64,000 nt of DNA. It comes from DATLSM01 sp049585815. Lineage in GTDB: Bacteria > Actinomycetota > Thermoleophilia > Solirubrobacterales > 70-9. The stretch spans positions 22,896 to 86,895 of the forward strand of contig JBAVAR010000144.1 in NCBI GenBank assembly GCA_049585815.1, written 5' to 3'. Shown here one piece after another: positions 34,616-43,094 of the stretch (position 1 is the stretch's first letter; each line of letters starts with the position of its first letter). The notes below the pieces were generated by a model. It did no database searches. It saw nothing but the letters and a program-made list of their open reading frames with translations, and was not told the DNA's origin. The translations under genes were made by a program, and so were the position numbers.

Positions 34616-35269
34616 ATGCGCAAGGACCTGCTCAATTCGGTGCTCGCCGTGATCGTGATCACCGTCGTCTTCGGCCTCATCTACCCGTTGGTGATGACGG
34701 CGATCGCCCAGGTCGTATTCCCCGGCCAGGCCAACGGATCGAAGGTGAGCGTCAACGGCAAGGTCATCGGCTCGAGCCTGATCGGCCAATCCTTCTCCCA
34801 CCCGGTGATCGGCAAGAACAGTAAGCCGGAGCTGAACGAAGAAGGAGAAGAAGTGCTGGCTCCCGACAAGGGATATTTCCAGCCACGGCCATCCCAGACC
34901 GGCTACTCCGGCAATGCCAGTTTCTTCAGCAACCTCGGGCCCAACAGCGTCAAAGCGCGCGAAAAGGTGCGCGAATACATCACCGCCTACATCAGGCTGG
35001 AGAAACCCTTTGACCGCAGCCTGACCAAGGCCCAGATCCCGGTCGATGCGGTGACCGAATCGGCCTCCGGCGTCGACCCGGAAATCTCGCAGGCCAACGC
35101 CTGGATCCAGGCCCACCGGATCGCTGCGGTCCGCCGCCTTCCCCTGGCGCAGGTCGACAGCCTGATCTCCGCCCACACCAACGGCCGCTTCCTCGGCGTG
35201 TTCGGTGAGCCCGGCGTCAACGTCCTCCAACTCAACATCGCCCTCGATAAGGAAGCACCGCTCAAATGA
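34616..35269 (+). CDS. kdpC: KdpC, stabilising subunit of the Kdp ATPase
   Basis: The 217-residue protein has one N-terminal membrane helix (LLNSVLAVIVITVVFGLIYPLVMT) and a periplasm-facing domain with the KdpC hallmarks: LIGQSFSHP, YFQPRPSQTGYSGNASFFSNLGP, ASGVDPEISQANAWIQAHRIAAVR. KdpC assists potassium capture or assembly of KdpA and KdpB. Here it lies between kdpA and kdpB, whereas the common order is kdpA-B-C. It begins right after the kdpA stop and overlaps the kdpB start by 4 bases (ATGA). Confidence 0.95.
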   Translation: MRKDLLNSVLAVIVITVVFGLIYPLVMTAIAQVVFPGQANGSKVSVNGKVIGSSLIGQSFSHPVIGKNSKPELNEEGEEVLAPDKGYFQPRPSQTGYSGNASFFSNLGPNSVKAREKVREYITAYIRLEKPFDRSLTKAQIPVDAVTESASGVDPEISQANAWIQAHRIAAVRRLPLAQVDSLISAHTNGRFLGVFGEPGVNVLQLNIALDKEAPLK

Positions 35270-37326
35270 CCGAGACCAAGGCCCGCTCCCTCTTTGATCC
35301 CGAGATCCTGCGCCCGGCGCTGATCGAGTCCTTGCGCAAGCTCGACCCGCGGGTGCAGGTCCGCAACCCGGTGATGTTTGTGGTCGAGATCGGCGCCCTG
35401 ATCACCACCGGCGCCTGGCTGATTCAGGTATTCGGCGGCAGCCCCCTTGGCGGCGGTCACGAGCCGGCCTGGTTTAGCTTCTCGATTTCAATTTGGCTCT
35501 GGCTCACGGTCGTCTTCGCCAACATGGCGGAGGCGTTGGCGGAGGGACGCGGCCGCGCTCAGGCGGCGAGCCTGCGGGCGATGCGCACCGATACCACGGC
35601 GCGCCTGCGCGACGGAGGCGAGAGACCCGCTGCGGAGCTGGTCCGCGGTGACGTCGTCGTGGTCGTGGCGGGGGAGACGATCCCCGGCGATGGCACGGTG
35701 ATCGAGGGCATCGCCTCGGTCGATGAGTCGGCGATCACCGGCGAGTCGGCACCGGTGATCCGCGAGGCCGGCGGGGACAGGTCCGCGGTCACCGGCGGCA
35801 CCAAGGTCCTCTCGGACCGGATCGTGGTCGAGATTACCCAGGAGCCGGGCAAATCCTTCCTCGACCGGATGATCGCCCTGGTCGAGGGCGCCGAGCGGCG
35901 CAAGACGCCGAACGAGATCGCCCTCGGCATCCTGCTCGCCGCCCTCACCCTGATCTTCATCCTCGTCGTCGTTTCGCTTCGCCCCTTCGCTCTGTTCGCC
36001 GGTACTCAGCTCTCGGAGACGACCTTGATCGCCCTCCTCGTCGCGCTGATTCCGACCACGATCGGAGCGCTGCTCTCGGCGATCGGGATCGCCGGCATGG
36101 ACCGGCTCGTGCGCCGCAATGTGCTCGCCCTCTCAGGCCGCGCTGTCGAGGCCTCCGGGGACTGTGACGTGCTCCTTCTCGACAAGACCGGGACGATCAC
36201 CCTTGGCAACCGCGAGGCGACCGAGTTCATCCCGATGCCGGGAGTCACCGAGGCCGAGCTGGCCGAGGCGGCGCAGATGTCCTCCCTGGCCGACGAGACC
36301 CCCGAGGGGCGCTCGATCGTCGTCCTCGCCAAAGGATTCGGCATCCGCGAGCACGACTTCGCCGGCCACGAGCCGACCTTTGTCCCCTTCACCGCTCAGA
36401 CTCGGATGAGCGGCGTCGACTTCAACGGCACGCGCCTGCGCAAGGGGGCCGGCGACGCGATCGAGGCCTGGGTCGCCGAAGAGGGCGGCCGTGCTCCGGC
36501 ACAGCTCCAGGCCGAGCTCGACCGAATCGGCCGTGAGGGGGGCACCCCGCTCGCCGTCGCACGCAACGAGCGGGTTCTCGGCGTCATCTACCTCAAAGAC
36601 ATCGTCAAGGAAGGGATGAAAGTCCGCTTCGATCAGCTGCGCGCGATGGGCATCCGCACGATCATGGTCACCGGCGATAACAAACTCACCGCGGCGAAGA
36701 TCGCCGAAGAGGCTGGTGTCGATGACTTCCTCGCCGAAGCGACGCCGGAGCGAAAGCTGGAGCTGATCAAGGAGCAGCAATCAGACGGACGGCTGATCGC
36801 GATGACCGGAGACGGGACCAACGACGCACCGGCCCTGGCCCAGGCCGACGTCGGCGTGGCGATGAACACCGGAACCCAGGCGGCGCGGGAGGCCGGGAAC
36901 ATGGTCGACCTTGATTCCAACCCCACCAAGCTGATCGAGATCGTCGAGGTCGGTAAGCAGCTGCTGATCACCCGCGGTGCCCTCACCACCTTCTCGATCG
37001 CAAACGACATCGCCAAGTACTTCGCGATCCTGCCGGCGATGTTCGCGACGACTTGGGCCGTGGCGGGACATCACGGGCCGCTGGACTCCCTCAACGTGAT
37101 GTCGCTGGGCACCCCGGAATCGGCGATCCTCTCCGCGGTGATCTTCAACGCGCTGATCATCCCGCTGCTGATCCCGCTCTCCCTGCGTGGCGTCCGCTAT
37201 CGGCCGATCGGCGCGACGGGCCTTCTGCGCCGCAACATTCTGATCTATGGCCTCGGCGGCATCATCGCCCCCTTCATCGGGATCAAGCTGATTGACCTCG
37301 TTGTCCACAACCTGCTGGGGGCCTGA
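35266..37326 (+). CDS. kdpB: KdpB, P-type ATPase subunit of the Kdp system
   Basis: The 686-residue protein has the P-type ATPase motifs: TGES in the actuator domain (DESAITGESAPV), the phosphorylated DKTGT (LLLDKTGTITLGNRE) and the hinge TGDGTNDAPALAQADVG. Seven membrane segments are visible. It drives potassium uptake by ATP hydrolysis when external potassium is low. It overlaps kdpC by four bases and completes the operon. Length and motifs match KdpB with no missing residue. Confidence 0.97.
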   Translation: MTETKARSLFDPEILRPALIESLRKLDPRVQVRNPVMFVVEIGALITTGAWLIQVFGGSPLGGGHEPAWFSFSISIWLWLTVVFANMAEALAEGRGRAQAASLRAMRTDTTARLRDGGERPAAELVRGDVVVVVAGETIPGDGTVIEGIASVDESAITGESAPVIREAGGDRSAVTGGTKVLSDRIVVEITQEPGKSFLDRMIALVEGAERRKTPNEIALGILLAALTLIFILVVVSLRPFALFAGTQLSETTLIALLVALIPTTIGALLSAIGIAGMDRLVRRNVLALSGRAVEASGDCDVLLLDKTGTITLGNREATEFIPMPGVTEAELAEAAQMSSLADETPEGRSIVVLAKGFGIREHDFAGHEPTFVPFTAQTRMSGVDFNGTRLRKGAGDAIEAWVAEEGGRAPAQLQAELDRIGREGGTPLAVARNERVLGVIYLKDIVKEGMKVRFDQLRAMGIRTIMVTGDNKLTAAKIAEEAGVDDFLAEATPERKLELIKEQQSDGRLIAMTGDGTNDAPALAQADVGVAMNTGTQAAREAGNMVDLDSNPTKLIEIVEVGKQLLITRGALTTFSIANDIAKYFAILPAMFATTWAVAGHHGPLDSLNVMSLGTPESAILSAVIFNALIIPLLIPLSLRGVRYRPIGATGLLRRNILIYGLGGIIAPFIGIKLIDLVVHNLLGA

Positions 37327-37334
37327 GGCGGGAG

Positions 37335-37808
37335 ATGGTGGGCGGCGCAGCATTTGCGGGACCGCAGCAGCTGAGGCCCCCCAAGCTCCTCGCCACTCCC
37401 CAGCAGAACCCCCACGAGGGTTCGCTGGCTCTTCGCATTGGAGTCCATCTCCGGCGGACCCGGCTCGACCAGCGCCTGGCGGAGGGAGCGGACCGGGTCA
37501 ACGAAACCCCGCAGCGCAGTTTCTCGAAGGGAGCCGCCTGTCTGGCGATCAGCCGCTCCGAGGTTTCCCGGGCGCGACCGCGGTTGATGCAGATCTGCGA
37601 ACGGTTGAGGGCCCCTGACCTGCTCAGCCCGCGCGCTGTGGCGATGTGCAGGCGGCTCTTGACCGATCCAGCCAGCCCGAACTTTTCGGCAGCCTGGAGT
37701 GGGGTTGATAGGAGACCCGACGAGTTGGAGCGCCGCGCTCGAGCCGCCCATCTCGCCTTTGACGATCGAGCCAGCGCTCTCCCTTTGGGCGATCGCCCGG
37801 GGCGGTAG
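37335..37808 (+). CDS. Hypothetical protein between kdpB and the KdpD fragment
   Basis: The ATG lies eight bases after the kdpB stop. The 157 residues are helical and Arg-rich with LALRIGVHLRRTRLDQRLAEGADR and SPRAVAMCRRLLTDPASPNFSAAW. This pattern, RxRRLDRxLAEGADP, is familiar from conserved unannotated actinobacterial proteins. Its place inside the kdp cluster suggests co-expression. No catalytic motif is visible. I rate it as a real gene of unknown function. Confidence 0.5.
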   Translation: MVGGAAFAGPQQLRPPKLLATPQQNPHEGSLALRIGVHLRRTRLDQRLAEGADRVNETPQRSFSKGAACLAISRSEVSRARPRLMQICERLRAPDLLSPRAVAMCRRLLTDPASPNFSAAWSGVDRRPDELERRARAAHLAFDDRASALPLGDRPGR

Positions 37809-37814
37809 GGGCCG

Positions 37815-38993
37815 ATGGGGCTCGACGCACCCGATTCCGCGCAACCGCAGGCCGAGGAAGCCGGTCAGCGCTCCGGCCACTACAAGATCTTTCTCGGGAT
37901 GGCGGCGGGGGTGGGGAAGACCTACCGGATGCTGCAGGAGGGAAAGGCCGAGGCCGACGCCGGGCGTGACGTGGTGATCGGCTACCTCGAGCCCCACAAG
38001 CGCCAGGACACGACTGACCAGGCGCGCGGGCTTGAGGTGGTGCCACGGCGCCGCGTCCCCTATCGCGACACCGTGGTCGAGGAGATGGACCTGCAGGGGG
38101 TGCTGGAGCGCGCGCCCGAGCTCGCCCTGATCGACGAGCTCGCCCACACCAACGCGGGTGGACTGGTCCATGAGAAACGCTACGAGGACATCGCCGACGT
38201 GCTGGCCGCTGGGATCGACGTCTTCTCGACCGTCAACGTCCAGCACCTTGAGTCCCTCAACGACCAGGTAGCCGAGCTGACCGGGGTGAGGGTGCGCGAG
38301 ACGGTTCCCGACTCGGTGCTCGGCTCTGCCGATGAGGTCGTCCTCATCGACCTCACTCCGGAGGCGCTGGTCGCGCGCTTGCGCGCCGGCAAGATCTACC
38401 CAGGCGAGAACATCGATGCCGCCCTCAACAACTTTTTTCGGATCGAGAACCTCGCCGCCCTGCGCGAGGTCAGCCTGCGCCAGGTGGCCGAGGACGTTGA
38501 GTCCAAGCGCCTCACCCTGCACCGGGCCGAACCGATCGGCACCCGCGAGCAAGAGGGGGTCTCGGCCGATACCCCAAAGGCGGTGGGGGAGAGGTTGCTT
38601 GCCCTGGTTCGCCCCCAGCCGAGCTCCCAGCGCCTCGTTCGCCGCGCCTGGCGCTCCGCCCAGCGGCTGGGGACCGATCTCGATCTGCTCTGGGTAAAGC
38701 ATCCGGGACGCCCGATCCAGGGTGAGGAGGAGCGCCAGGTTACGGCCCTGCGCCAGCTCGCCTCGGTGCTGGGAGCGACCCTGCTGATCGAAGAGCACGA
38801 TGACGTTGTCGCGACAGCGGCGCGGGTCGTCCGCGAGCGCGGCTCCACCTACATCATGGTCGGCGAGTCCAAGCCGACCCGCGGTCTGGCCCGCCTGCGC
38901 GAACCGCTGCCTCAGAAGCTGATGACCGCAACCCCGCCGGGAGTGGACGTGCGGATCGTCGCCCACCGCGGCCTGAAGGAGGAGGCAGGATGA
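37815..38993 (+). CDS. KdpD-like sensor module without histidine kinase
   Basis: The 392 residues match only the N-terminal half of KdpD. First comes the KdpD domain with Walker A GMAAGVGKT, the conserved IGYLEPHKRQDT and Walker B LALIDELAHTN, then DVFSTVNVQHLESLNDQ. A universal-stress-protein-like domain follows (RRAWRSAQRLGTDLDLLWV to TYIMVGES). Four membrane segments, GAF and histidine kinase domains of the roughly 900-residue sensor are absent, and no kdpE response-regulator gene is seen in the window. Short KdpD forms exist in some bacteria. It overlaps the next gene by 4 bases. How it could signal is unclear. Confidence 0.88.
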   Translation: MGLDAPDSAQPQAEEAGQRSGHYKIFLGMAAGVGKTYRMLQEGKAEADAGRDVVIGYLEPHKRQDTTDQARGLEVVPRRRVPYRDTVVEEMDLQGVLERAPELALIDELAHTNAGGLVHEKRYEDIADVLAAGIDVFSTVNVQHLESLNDQVAELTGVRVRETVPDSVLGSADEVVLIDLTPEALVARLRAGKIYPGENIDAALNNFFRIENLAALREVSLRQVAEDVESKRLTLHRAEPIGTREQEGVSADTPKAVGERLLALVRPQPSSQRLVRRAWRSAQRLGTDLDLLWVKHPGRPIQGEEERQVTALRQLASVLGATLLIEEHDDVVATAARVVRERGSTYIMVGESKPTRGLARLREPLPQKLMTATPPGVDVRIVAHRGLKEEAG

Positions 38994-39562
38994 TCGAGCA
39001 CTTCCTCGTTGGTGTCGCCCTCCTGCTCGGCCTCGCCGGCGGCTACCTGATCGCCCGCTCCCGTCGCGGCGGCCGGCGCTCCGAGCGCCCCGATGTTGTC
39101 CACCAGATCCTCCTTCCCTTCACCGGCACCGAGATCTCTCGTCGCGGCGTCGACGCCGCCCTGCGCCTCGCCCGGGCGGAGGGTGCGACCCTGATGCCGG
39201 CCTACCTGGCGCAGGTGCCAAAGAGCCTGCCGCTTGAGTGCTCGATCCCGGCCGAGGCGGCGAAGGCGATGCCGATGCTGGAGGCAATCGAACAGCGTGC
39301 CACCGCCCAGGGAGTCGCGGTCGACGCCCGGATTGAGCGCGGCCGCTCCTACCGGCACGCACTAGCCCGCCTGCTCGAGAGCGAGGAGTTTGACCGGGTG
39401 GTTGTCTCGGCGAGTGCGACCGGTACCGCGGGCCTGTCGGGCGAAGACCTCGTCTGGCTTTTGGAGAAGGCGCCGGCCGAGGTTCTGATTCTGCGGCCGG
39501 GGCCCCAGGATCGGCGCGTGGTTAGCGTCGCTGCCGCTGCTAACGGAAATCCTCGCCGCTGA
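38990..39562 (+). CDS. Membrane-anchored universal stress protein
   Basis: The ATG overlaps the previous stop. An N-terminal membrane helix (FLVGVALLLGLAGGYLIA) and a basic stretch RSRRGGRRSERP precede a UspA-fold domain: HQILLPFTGTEISRRGVDAALRLARAEGATLMPAYL and later RVVVSASATGTAGLSGEDLVWLLEKAPAEVLILR. USP domains can bind nucleotides, but the GxxGxxxxxxS/T motif is only partly kept. It is part of the kdp gene cluster and could be a partner of the short KdpD-like protein. Confidence 0.82.
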   Translation: MIEHFLVGVALLLGLAGGYLIARSRRGGRRSERPDVVHQILLPFTGTEISRRGVDAALRLARAEGATLMPAYLAQVPKSLPLECSIPAEAAKAMPMLEAIEQRATAQGVAVDARIERGRSYRHALARLLESEEFDRVVVSASATGTAGLSGEDLVWLLEKAPAEVLILRPGPQDRRVVSVAAAANGNPRR

Positions 39563-39883
39563 GCCATCGTCGAGGGTTTGGATTCCACCGCAAATCGGCG
39601 CATGCGCGTGCAACTGTCGAGGACCGGTCTTCAAATGCGGCGCCTAAAGGGTGTCCAACGATGTTTCGGATTCCGCTCCAATTCGGGTGAGGATGCGATC
39701 TACCCGACCAGCTTCTCCCCGGTGCTGATCCGCTGAGCGTTCATCCGGTGCTGCTTCTTTGACCCCAGGGGTCCAGCCACCCCGGGCCACTGAGGCGGCA
39801 GGCGCCCTCCTCGCGCCGATCAGAATGGCGAACTTCCTCAGCGGGCCGCTCGGCCCGAGTCGAGGAGGTGGGACAATTCGGGC
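39563..39883. other. Intergenic, no gene supported
   Basis: No gene is seen. An imperfect inverted repeat (CCTCCTCG near 39807 and CGAGGAGG near 39863) spans much of it and could form a long-range structure before the protease gene. Confidence 0.45.
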
Positions 39884-40735
39884 ATGTCCAAGAGCCTCAA
39901 CGAGCGCCTGTCGATCGAACCGCATCCGGCGCCCGATTCCGCGGAGCGCTTTGAGCCGATCCATCCCGGCTCGGGTCGCCGTTCTCTTCGCAAGCGGCTC
40001 GCCAGCGCCCTCGCGCCGCTGGGGGCCCTGCTTTTGAAGGCGAAATCACTGCTGCTCCTGCTGCCGAAACTGAAGCTACTGATGACCTCGGGCTCGATGT
40101 TGGTCTCGATTGCCGCATACGCCCTGCTTTTCGGCTTCCCATTTGCAATTGGTTTGGTCGCGCTGCTGTTCATTCACGAGATCGGACATGTGATCCAGCT
40201 GCGCCGCGAGGGAATCAAGGCCTCGGCACCGCTCTTCATCCCCTTCCTGGGTGCGGTCATCGCGGCGAAGTCGATGGGTAAGGACGCCGCCGCAGAGGCC
40301 CGGGTCGGACTCGCGGGCCCGGTCCTCGGGGCGGTGGCCACGCTTGTCCCGCTCGGGATCTGGCTGGCGACCGGCAACGACTTTTGGCGATCGCTTGCCT
40401 ACATTGGCTTCGTCCTCAATCTGTTCAACCTGCTTCCCGTCGTTCCGCTCGACGGGGGCCGGGCAATGGCAGCGCTCAACCCGGCGGTGTGGCTGCTGGG
40501 ATTGGCAGCGCTCCTCGCCCTGATGATCTTCTACCCGAGTCCAATCCTCTTCCTGATCCTGATCTTCGGTGTGGTGGAGGGCTGGCGGCGATGGAAGGCT
40601 CGCGCGACGCCAGAGGGCCGTGCCTACTACGCGATTCCAGCTCGAACTCGAGCGCTGGTGGGCGTCGTCTACCTGGGCCTAGCAGCCGCGCTATCGGTTG
40701 GAGTTGCAGAGACCTTCATGTCGCGCAGCCTTTAG
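39884..40735 (+). CDS. Site-2-type metalloprotease (M50 family)
   Basis: The 283-residue protein has six to seven membrane segments. The zinc-binding HEIGH appears at about residue 96-100 (ALLFIHEIGHVIQ) and the third ligand in the segment NLLPVVPLDGGR near residue 185-196, the standard arrangement of site-2 proteases. These intramembrane proteases release anchored anti-sigma or regulatory proteins. The N-terminal 60 residues are basic and cytoplasmic. It has no cognate target encoded nearby. Confidence 0.9.
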   Translation: MSKSLNERLSIEPHPAPDSAERFEPIHPGSGRRSLRKRLASALAPLGALLLKAKSLLLLLPKLKLLMTSGSMLVSIAAYALLFGFPFAIGLVALLFIHEIGHVIQLRREGIKASAPLFIPFLGAVIAAKSMGKDAAAEARVGLAGPVLGAVATLVPLGIWLATGNDFWRSLAYIGFVLNLFNLLPVVPLDGGRAMAALNPAVWLLGLAALLALMIFYPSPILFLILIFGVVEGWRRWKARATPEGRAYYAIPARTRALVGVVYLGLAAALSVGVAETFMSRSL

Positions 40736-41091
40736 ATCAGAGGGCCTGGGGCAATGCCGAGCGATCGACGCCGGCGGCCGGCGGTTGCTTGCGCAGACGA
40801 ATTGGGCACGCCGGACGGCGTGTTCTGGTCGGCTCGAGGTGGCGGAGCTTCCCTCCTTGCCTGACCCCGACTCGCGATCGGAGCCGCTTGCACAAACCAG
40901 GGTGTTTCAGCGGCTCACGATCGTTGGCGCGATTCCTGACGGCATCCGTTCTGATTCAACGGCGCCGCGATCCTGAACGCTGGCGCTCTGCGCCGGGCGC
41001 TGGGTTCGATTGACCCCACAACCGATGCATTGGCTCGCCACCTACGCGATGGGCTTGGTGGGCAGGGTTCCTGGTTGGAGGTTTTGCTCTG
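40736..41091. other. Intergenic, no gene supported
   Basis: No gene is seen. The frames on both strands are shadows. The region becomes AT-rich toward its right end, where the hipBA control region starts. Confidence 0.45.
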
Positions 41092-41210
41092 TTTATCTGA
41101 TGATTTGTCGGGCTTTTTTGGCTTAATTCTTCAGATAAAAAGAGATAGGCTTCTCTAGTCCCCGGTCGGCCTGGTATGCTTATAACTCAGCTTATCTCAT
41201 GAGTAATCTA
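41092..41210. promoter_or_regulatory. AT-rich control region of hipBA
   Basis: This is the most AT-rich part of the window. TTTATCTGA (41092-41100) and its exact inverse TCAGATAAA (41131-41139) are 30 bases apart. TTATCT recurs at 41192-41197. It lies about 35-150 bases before the regulator gene. Operators of HipB proteins contain TATCC-type repeats in Escherichia coli, so these are good candidates, but the site length differs. Confidence 0.55.
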
Positions 41211-41245
41211 GCATATTATGGTTAATTCTCCTTAAGAAAAGAGTA

Positions 41246-41623
41246 ATGCGCATAGAATCGGAAAATAGCGATGCAGCCGTCTTGCGGGAGTTGGGGTCTC
41301 GCCTATCCCGAACGCGCCTCGAGCGCAACCTGAGCCAAGAGCAGCTGGCGAATGAGGCCGGCGTTGCGAAGAGCACCGTGGAGCGGATTGAGGCCGGCCG
41401 GGAGGTCAAGCTCACCAGTTTCGTGCGTGCCCTGCGTGCCCTTGGACAGCTCGAAGACCTCGATCGTCTAATTCCCGAACCGCTCCCCAGTCCGATCGAG
41501 CGGATTCGCCTGCAAGGCAGGCGTCGTCAGAGGGCAGCTCGAGGGCGTGCTCAAGACAGCGCCGAGGAGGCGGCCCCGTGGCGCTGGAATGCGGTTGACC
41601 CAGGGCGCGGAGGCGATCGGTGA
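41246..41623 (+). CDS. HipB-like XRE antitoxin
   Basis: The 125-residue protein holds an XRE helix-turn-helix: LGSRLSRTRLERNLSQEQLANEAGVAKSTVERIEAGREVKLTSFVRALRALGQLEDLDRLIP, which is complete. The last 40 residues are Arg-rich and unstructured. It starts at an ATG in an AT-rich region and ends with a stop overlapping the toxin start (GTGA), so the two are co-translated. HipB binds the operator and inhibits HipA. Confidence 0.9.
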   Translation: MRIESENSDAAVLRELGSRLSRTRLERNLSQEQLANEAGVAKSTVERIEAGREVKLTSFVRALRALGQLEDLDRLIPEPLPSPIERIRLQGRRRQRAARGRAQDSAEEAAPWRWNAVDPGRGGDR

Positions 41624-42933
41624 GCGAGGCTGCCGAGATCCACCTTTGGGGGCGAATGATCGGGGCCGTTTCGCTGGACGAAGGGGCCCCGACGGCGGTC
41701 TTTCAATACACCCCCGCATTCGCCCGAAGCTCGATTCAGCTCGCCCCCCTGATGATGCCCTTGAGGCCCGAGCCCTTTGCCTTCCCGGCGCTTTCCCATG
41801 AATCCTTCAAGGGCCTGCCAGGGTTGCTCGCCGACTCGCTGCCCGACAGATGGGGCAGCGCCCTGATCGACACCTGGCTCGCCGGCCAAGGGCGCTCTCC
41901 AGGGAGCGCGAGCTCGGTCGAGCGCCTCTGTTACGTCGGTGCGAGAGCGATGGGTGCCCTCGAGTTCAGGCCGACCAGGGGTCCGCAGGGCTCCCCCGTC
42001 GAGGAGATTCAGATCCAGACCCTGGTGAGTCTCGCCTCGGAGATCCTCAGCGAGCGCGAGGAGTTCATCGCCTCTTTAAGGGAAGGTCGCGAGGAAGAGG
42101 CACTGCTTGAGATCCTCAGCGTCGGGATGTCGGCGGGTGGCGCTCGCGCCAAGGCGCTGATCGCCTGGAACCCAGAAACGGAGGAGATTCGCTCTGCTCA
42201 GGTGCCCGCTCCGGCGGGATTTGAGCAGTGGCTACTTAAGTTCGACGGGGTCAGCGGCAACAAGGACAAGGAGAGTCTCGAGGACCCAGAAGGCCATGGC
42301 GCAACCGAGTTCGCCTACTTCAAGATGGCAACCGCGGCCGGAATCTCCATGTCTGAGTGTCGTCTCTTTGAGGAGAACGGACGACGGCACTTCATGACCA
42401 GGCGCTTTGATCGACCCTCTGCCAACGCGAAGCTTCATCTGCAGTCGCTCGGTGCAATCGCCCACTATGACTTCAACCGGGCAGGTGCCTGCTCTTATGA
42501 GCAGGCGATGATGGTCATCCGTCGGCTCGGCCTCTCGATGGCGGAGGTCGAACAGCAGTTCCGGCGCATGACTTTCAACATCATTGCCCGAAATCAGGAC
42601 GACCACGTCAAGAACATCGCTTTTCTGATGGATCAGGGCGGCCGCTGGTCGCTGGCCCCTGCATTCGACATGACTTTTGCCTACAACTCGAGAGGCGATT
42701 GGACCGCCCAGCATCAGATGACCCTGAACGGCAAGCGCGATGGTTTTAGCCTCGCGGACTTTGAGCAGTGCGCCGAAGCGGTCTCGATGAAACGGGGGAG
42801 GGCGGCCGCGATCATTGAAGAGGTTCGCGATGCCGTTGCCGAGTGGCCCGTCTACGCCGGGGCGGCCGGCGTCGATCCATCCGACATCGCCCGCATCGCC
42901 CGCGCGCATCGCCAGAGCTTGGCCCGACGCTGA
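41620..42933 (+). CDS. HipA-like kinase toxin
   Basis: The GTG start overlaps the antitoxin stop. The 437-residue protein has the HipA domains: an N-terminal subdomain (WGRMIGAVSLDEGAPTAVFQY, LLADSLPDRWGSALIDTWLA), a glycine-rich nucleotide-binding stretch (SVGMSAGGARAKALIAW) and the catalytic segment IIARNQDDHVKNIAFLMD, followed by LAPAFDMTFAYN. HipA phosphorylates a protein target and blocks translation, inducing dormancy in Escherichia coli. All key motifs are intact, so this looks active. Confidence 0.92.
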   Translation: MSEAAEIHLWGRMIGAVSLDEGAPTAVFQYTPAFARSSIQLAPLMMPLRPEPFAFPALSHESFKGLPGLLADSLPDRWGSALIDTWLAGQGRSPGSASSVERLCYVGARAMGALEFRPTRGPQGSPVEEIQIQTLVSLASEILSEREEFIASLREGREEEALLEILSVGMSAGGARAKALIAWNPETEEIRSAQVPAPAGFEQWLLKFDGVSGNKDKESLEDPEGHGATEFAYFKMATAAGISMSECRLFEENGRRHFMTRRFDRPSANAKLHLQSLGAIAHYDFNRAGACSYEQAMMVIRRLGLSMAEVEQQFRRMTFNIIARNQDDHVKNIAFLMDQGGRWSLAPAFDMTFAYNSRGDWTAQHQMTLNGKRDGFSLADFEQCAEAVSMKRGRAAAIIEEVRDAVAEWPVYAGAAGVDPSDIARIARAHRQSLARR

Positions 42934-43094
42934 GCGGAGCCGGAGATCCGAACTTCGGCGCTCCTGCGCAAACCCGTCCCCAAAGGCCAGATCGGGTCCC
43001 GGCTCCCATCCGGGTATATGCTTTTAATCAGGCTCAGTTGGGCGGTTGGATTCGGGTAGCTCGGCCGGGCAACTTCAGCTACGGAAGGTTTCTC

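Noticed and set aside
42843..43094. Earlier start of the degenerate GGDEF gene inside hipA
   Set aside because: The added residues are Arg/Pro-rich shadow sequence. The GTG at 43095 has a strong ribosome site.
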